A stretch of DNA of 49,522 bases. Source: Rhodocyclaceae bacterium (lineage in GTDB: Bacteria; Pseudomonadota; Gammaproteobacteria; Burkholderiales; Rhodocyclaceae). The translations under genes and the position numbers were made by a program. Shown in pieces: positions 45,926 to 49,522 of this stretch. Each line of letters starts with the position of its first letter. Position 1 is the first letter of the stretch. The notes under the pieces are model-generated. The model worked only from the letters and a program-made list of their open reading frames with translations. It was not told the origin of the DNA and made no database searches. The stretch spans positions 1 through 49,522 of the forward strand of contig JAUXOM010000120.1 in assembly GCA_030682175.1 (NCBI GenBank). Direction: 5' to 3'.

Positions 45926-47239
45926 TCATTCCTCTGAGTTATCTTCGTCGGCGCCATACAGCCAGTCGCCGACACGTTCTGCCAGTTCATCGAGCGCTAC
46001 GCGCTGCTGCTCTGCTGCCGCACGCAGGGGCTTTAATGTCACTGCGTTGGCGGCGGCTTCGTCATCGCCAATAATTACCGCCAGTTGGGCGCCAGAAGCA
46101 TCGGCGCGCTTGAATTGCGCTTTGAAACTGCCGCCGCCCATGTGCGTAAACACGCTGAAACCATTGTTGCGCAGCATCTCGGCCGCCCGGAAAGCCAGCC
46201 GTTGCGCGCCATCGTTACCATGGCCCTGATGCACCACATAGACATCAGGCGCAAACTCATCTGCGACGTCGCCTTGCGCCTCGAGCAGAGCCATCAGTCG
46301 TTCGATGCCCATGGCAAAACCACAAGCCGGCGCGGGCTTGCCGCCGAGTTGCTCGACCAGGCCATCGTAACGGCCGCCCGCGCACACCGTACCCTGCGCG
46401 CCAAGTTGCTCGGTCACCCATTCGAACACGGTGAGATTGTAATAGTCGAGACCGCGCACCAGTCGCGGATTGATGCGGTAGGGAATCACGGCGTCCTTGA
46501 GGAGTTGCTGGACGCCCTCAAAATGCTTGAGGGAGAGCTCGCCCAGATAGTCCATCAACTTGGGGGCACCCTCGACCAGCGCCTGCATCGCCGGATTCTT
46601 GGTATCCAGGATGCGCAGCGGGTTGCTGTGCAGACGGCGGCGCGCTTCTTCGTCCAGCTGGTCGGCGTGGCTTTCCAGGTAGGTGATCAGCGCGCTGCGG
46701 TGCTGGGCGCGCTCCTCTGGCTGGCCGAGCGAATTGATTTCGAGCTTGATGCTGCCGTCGGCATTCAGGCCGAGATCGTCCCACAGCCGCGCGCACATGA
46801 TGATCTGCTCGGCGTCGATGTCCGGCCCCGACAGGCCAAGCGCCTCGACGCCCACCTGATGAAACTGCCGGTAACGGCCCTTCTGCGGCCTTTCGTGGCG
46901 GAACATCGCCCCCAAATACCAGAGACGTTTGGGCCCGTCATACAGCAGGTTGTGCTGCAGCACAGCACGCACGCAGGAGGCCGTCCCTTCGGGACGCAGT
47001 GTCAGTTGTTCGCCGTTCAGGCTATCGGTGAAGGAGTACATCTCCTTTTCGACGATGTCGGTGACGGCACCGATGGCGCGCGCAAACAGCGGCGTCGGCT
47101 CGACCAGCGGCATGCGGATCGGCCGGTAGCCGTATGCCGTCAGCCAGTCACGCACCAGTTCCTCGAAGGCTTCCCAGCGTTCGGCGGCGGCAGGCAGGAT
47201 GTCGTTCATCCCGCGGATGGCTTGTAGCGTTTGACTCAT
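45926..47239 (-). CDS. hisS: Histidyl-tRNA synthetase
   Basis: HisS charges tRNA-His. The ATG at 47239 ([16 protein letters not shown]) gives 437 residues; the longer frame reads back into ispG. Class II motifs: [12 protein letters not shown] (motif 2 region with [21 protein letters not shown]) and GFAMGIERL (motif 3); histidine-specific [15 protein letters not shown] and GGRYDGL. The start overlaps the ispG stop by 4 nt. Confidence 0.98.
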   Translation of the reverse strand: MSQTLQAIRGMNDILPAAAERWEAFEELVRDWLTAYGYRPIRMPLVEPTPLFARAIGAVTDIVEKEMYSFTDSLNGEQLTLRPEGTASCVRAVLQHNLLYDGPKRLWYLGAMFRHERPQKGRYRQFHQVGVEALGLSGPDIDAEQIIMCARLWDDLGLNADGSIKLEINSLGQPEERAQHRSALITYLESHADQLDEEARRRLHSNPLRILDTKNPAMQALVEGAPKLMDYLGELSLKHFEGVQQLLKDAVIPYRINPRLVRGLDYYNLTVFEWVTEQLGAQGTVCAGGRYDGLVEQLGGKPAPACGFAMGIERLMALLEAQGDVADEFAPDVYVVHQGHGNDGAQRLAFRAAEMLRNNGFSVFTHMGGGSFKAQFKRADASGAQLAVIIGDDEAAANAVTLKPLRAAAEQQRVALDELAERVGDWLYGADEDNSEE

Positions 47240-48588
47240 GAATGTTTTGGGTAGTTGCGTTCGATGTAGGCGTCGATGATCTGCCTGAATTCGGCGGTGA
47301 TGTTCTCGCCACGCAGGGTGGTGATGCGTTCGCCGTCGGCATAGACCGGTGCGACCGGCTCTTCCCCCGTGCCGGGCAGCGAAATACCAAGGTTGGCATG
47401 CTTGCTTTCGCCGGGGCCATTGACGACGCAACCCATCACGGCAAGCGTCATGTTCTCCACGCCTCGATGACGCAATTGCCACGTTGGCATGCGCTCGCGC
47501 ACATAGCTCTGGATATCCTGGGCGAGCCCCTGGAATACGGTGCTGGTGGTCCGGCCGCAGCCGGGACAGGCCACGACCATCGGCACGAAAGCGCGCAGGC
47601 CCATGGTCTGCAATATTTCCTGCGCCACCACGACCTCACGCGTACGATCGCCGCCCGGTTCAGGGGTCAATGAAATACGGATGGTGTCGCCAATGCCCTC
47701 CTGCAGCAAGACCGCCAGCGCCGCCGTCGAGGCGACGATACCCTTGCTGCCCAGGCCGGCTTCGGTCAGGCCGAGATGGAGCGGATAGTCGCAACGCGCG
47801 GCCAGGTCACGGTAAATGGCGATCAGATCCTGCACACCCGAAACCTTGCACGACAGGATGATGGCGTCGCCCGGCAGGCCAAACGCCTCGGCCTGGGCGG
47901 CCGATTCAAGCGCCGAGGCAACCATGGCCTCGCGCATCAGGCCCGTGGCATCCTTCGGTTCTGCTCGGCGCGCGTTTTCATCCATCAGCCGGGCCAACAG
48001 GGCTTGATCGAGACTGCCCCAGTTCACCCCGATGCGCACCGGTTTGCCATAACGACAGGCGCATTCGATCATCTTCGCGAACTGCTCATCCCGCCGGGCA
48101 CCCTTGCCGACATTGCCTGGATTGATGCGCAGCTTGGCCAGCGCCGCGGCGCATTCCGGCACTTCGGCGAGCAATTTGTGGCCATTGAAATGAAAATCGC
48201 CGACCAGCGGCACGTCGAGATTCAGCTGCGCCAGCCGCTCACGGATTTTCGGCACGGCAGCGGCCGCTGCGCGATTATTCACCGTAACGCGCACCACTTC
48301 CGAGCCGGCGCGGCAGAGTTCCGCCACTTGCTGCGCAGTCGCAAAGACGTCGGCGGTATCGGTATTCGTCATCGACTGGACGACCACCGGTGCAGGTGTG
48401 CCGGGCGCAGCGCCAGTCGGCGCGCCGCTGCCACCACCGACAGCGACCTTGCCGACCATGACGCGGCGCGTCGAGCGACGTACCGGAATACCCGTGGCGT
48501 TCTCAAGCAAAACGCCGGGCCGCCCCAAGTTTTGCTTGGCCCCCTGGGGGGAGGACGCAGCGAAGCTGCGGCTACGGGGGGGGCTCAT
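47236..48588 (-). CDS. ispG: 4-hydroxy-3-methylbut-2-enyl-diphosphate synthase, N-terminus altered by a repeat element
   Basis: IspG is the [4Fe-4S] enzyme that converts MEcPP to HMBPP in the MEP isoprenoid pathway. 450 residues. [14 protein letters not shown] starts the TIM-barrel part; CPGCGRT and [10 protein letters not shown] carry cluster cysteines. The ATG at 48588 overlaps the rodZ stop (TAATG). Residues 2-28 ([19 protein letters not shown]...) are encoded by a hairpin element; the family's usual N-terminus seems to resume at [23 protein letters not shown] at about 48512 could be the original start. A further Gly/Pro/Ala-rich insert ([15 protein letters not shown]) sits before VVVQSM. 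Confidence 0.95.
   Translation of the reverse strand: MSPPRSRSFAASSPQGAKQNLGRPGVLLENATGIPVRRSTRRVMVGKVAVGGGSGAPTGAAPGTPAPVVVQSMTNTDTADVFATAQQVAELCRAGSEVVRVTVNNRAAAAAVPKIRERLAQLNLDVPLVGDFHFNGHKLLAEVPECAAALAKLRINPGNVGKGARRDEQFAKMIECACRYGKPVRIGVNWGSLDQALLARLMDENARRAEPKDATGLMREAMVASALESAAQAEAFGLPGDAIILSCKVSGVQDLIAIYRDLAARCDYPLHLGLTEAGLGSKGIVASTAALAVLLQEGIGDTIRISLTPEPGGDRTREVVVAQEILQTMGLRAFVPMVVACPGCGRTTSTVFQGLAQDIQSYVRERMPTWQLRHRGVENMTLAVMGCVVNGPGESKHANLGISLPGTGEEPVAPVYADGERITTLRGENITAEFRQIIDAYIERNYPKHS
48504..48585 (+). repeat. Hairpin element copy at the ispG 5' end
   Basis: CAAGCAAAAC (48504-48513), loop GCCGGGCCGCCCCAA (48514-48528), GTTTTGCTTG (48529-48538): a perfect 10-bp stem. GGCCCCCTGGGGGGAGG, a GCAGC/GCTGC hairpin and a final G8 run follow, reaching the ispG ATG. 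Translated as the N-terminus of IspG on the opposite strand. Confidence 0.9.
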
Positions 48589-49508
48589 TACTCGAGCGTC
48601 AACCGCGCCACTTCGGCACGTGTGTAAGGTGCCAGGTCGATCGTGCGCTCATCGTAGGTCAGGGAAACCTTGCTGGCATTGCCAATGACAATGTCGAAGG
48701 GCGGACGACCAATGAGCGTCAAACGACTGCCCGCTTGATTCTCGGCGGAATGCAATGTCTGTCTGGTGACATCGCTGACCTCGACCCAGGAACGCCCGCT
48801 AAAAACAAACTGCAAGGTGGAGCCGGCAGCGGCAACCGGCCCGGATTGGACGGTGGAGATGGGGGCCGCAACAGCTACATCAGTTGCCGGCCCGACGGGC
48901 ACGGCCGATGGCAGGGCAACGGCACTGGATTCCTTGGTTTCGGCAAGCGGTGGAGTAGATGCCACGGGTGCCGGTGTCAGCAAGGTCTGCGGCGCTGACC
49001 AGAACCGGCTGCCCGCCGCGACGACGGATTCGGCCGACACGGGGACAAAATAATGCCAAACCGCAATCAGCAGCGCGGCCAGCGCCAGAACAATCGTCAC
49101 CGAGATCAGCGGTGACCACTGACGCGCCTCTGGAGTACTGGCAATCCCCATGTTCTCCGGCGCACGCACTTCGCCGGGCACATTGGGTATGTCGGCATCG
49201 AGCAGTTGCAGCAATTCATCACCGTCGAGCTTGAGCAAACGCGCATAACCACGCACAAAGCCCCGCACAATGGTGTTGCCAGGCAAGGCGGCATGATCGC
49301 CAGCCTCGAGTAGCTCAATCTGGCGCGGGCTGAACTTGATCGAATCGGCCACTTCGTGAATGGAAAGGTGCGCAGCCTCGCGGGCAGCACGCAGGCGCTG
49401 GCCGACCTTGACAGAAGCAGATACCACGGCAGCGTCTGCGTCAGCTGGCGCCGTACCCGCTGCGGGGCATTCCATCCCGCCAGCGCCGACTTTCACGGCA
49501 TCAGCCAT
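48588..49508 (-). CDS. rodZ: Cytoskeleton protein RodZ
   Basis: RodZ links MreB to the elongasome. 306 residues. A cytoplasmic HTH domain (about 34-100, [37 protein letters not shown]...[18 protein letters not shown]), a membrane helix near 131-155, a Pro/Ala/Val-rich periplasmic linker and a C-terminal DUF4115 domain ([15 protein letters not shown]...[21 protein letters not shown]). Residues 6-13 (KVGAGGME) come from a 24-nt unit fused near the start codon; no Shine-Dalgarno is evident in the short sequence upstream, so the true start could lie further in. First gene of the rodZ-ispG-hisS-yfgM-bamB-der run as seen here. Confidence 0.93.
   Translation of the reverse strand: MADAVKVGAGGMECPAAGTAPADADAAVVSASVKVGQRLRAAREAAHLSIHEVADSIKFSPRQIELLEAGDHAALPGNTIVRGFVRGYARLLKLDGDELLQLLDADIPNVPGEVRAPENMGIASTPEARQWSPLISVTIVLALAALLIAVWHYFVPVSAESVVAAGSRFWSAPQTLLTPAPVASTPPLAETKESSAVALPSAVPVGPATDVAVAAPISTVQSGPVAAAGSTLQFVFSGRSWVEVSDVTRQTLHSAENQAGSRLTLIGRPPFDIVIGNASKVSLTYDERTIDLAPYTRAEVARLTLE
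49470..49493 (-). repeat. 24-nt unit (3' part diverged) at the rodZ N-terminus
   Basis: On the coding strand AAAGTCGGCG (49493-49484) + CTGGCGGGATGGAA: the first 19 bases match the commonest form, the last bases differ. It encodes KVGAGGME five residues after the start Met. Confidence 0.65.
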
Positions 49509-49522
49509 GTCAGGAGAATTAT

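Overview
The window is a gene-dense, GC-rich stretch of chromosome from a betaproteobacterium, most likely of the Rhodocyclales or a close relative. The reasons are the gene order (leuC-entericidin-leuD-leuB-asd-fimV-truA-trpF-trpB-trpA-accD-folC-dedD-cvpA-purF-metZ; petABC-sspA-sspB; rpsF-priB-rpsR-rplI; rodZ-ispG-hisS-yfgM-bamB-der) and a DUF2863-type protein. Almost everything is housekeeping or biosynthesis. I see no prophage, transposase, CRISPR array, rRNA or integron. No gene-free stretch exceeds 300 bases; the longest is about 240 bases, between rplI and recC.

Layout. 1-1.6 kb: 3' part of parC on the + strand, then a small CxxC protein behind a near-leaderless promoter. 2-10.5 kb: recC-recB-recD on the - strand. 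10.8-12.3 kb: the rpsF-priB-rpsR-rplI operon (-), divergent from an HDOD-like gene (+). 13.3-13.6 kb: a 56-aa membrane protein and tRNA-Arg(CCT). 13.7-17.5 kb: petABC-sspA-sspB (-). 17.5-20.6 kb: a CoA-transferase, recR and a DUF2863 protein. 20.7-38.5 kb: a long run of tightly packed - strand genes for methionine, purine, folate, fatty acid, tryptophan, aspartate-family and leucine biosynthesis, with fimV and a membrane protein inside it. trpA has a one-base frameshift. 38.5-42.5 kb: M48 lipoprotein, MFS transporter, DUF465 protein, aroC, ferredoxin. 42.5-49.5 kb: rodZ-ispG-hisS-yfgM-bamB-der (-).

The unusual content is a dispersed repeat system lying inside and between these core genes. (i) A hairpin with an almost constant 15-nt loop (GCMGGRCCGYYCCAA) occurs eight times. 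Its stem differs from locus to locus but is always self-complementary, and the small stem inside the loop also covaries (GGG/CCC to GGA/TCC). A second, C-run/G-run hairpin follows it. (ii) A 24-nt unit beginning AAAGTCGGCG (the exact 10-mer is seen 12 times by eye) occurs alone or flanks the larger element as a direct repeat. Copies are translated in frame, on either strand, in ParC, RecB, RecC, RecD, YfgM, an MFS transporter, RodZ and IspG. They also rebuild the 5' ends of yfgM, bamB and ispG, and the yfgM copy pairs with that gene's ribosome-binding site. At several sites one stem arm looks like native gene sequence and the other like an inverted copy of it, which suggests an unusual insertion mechanism.
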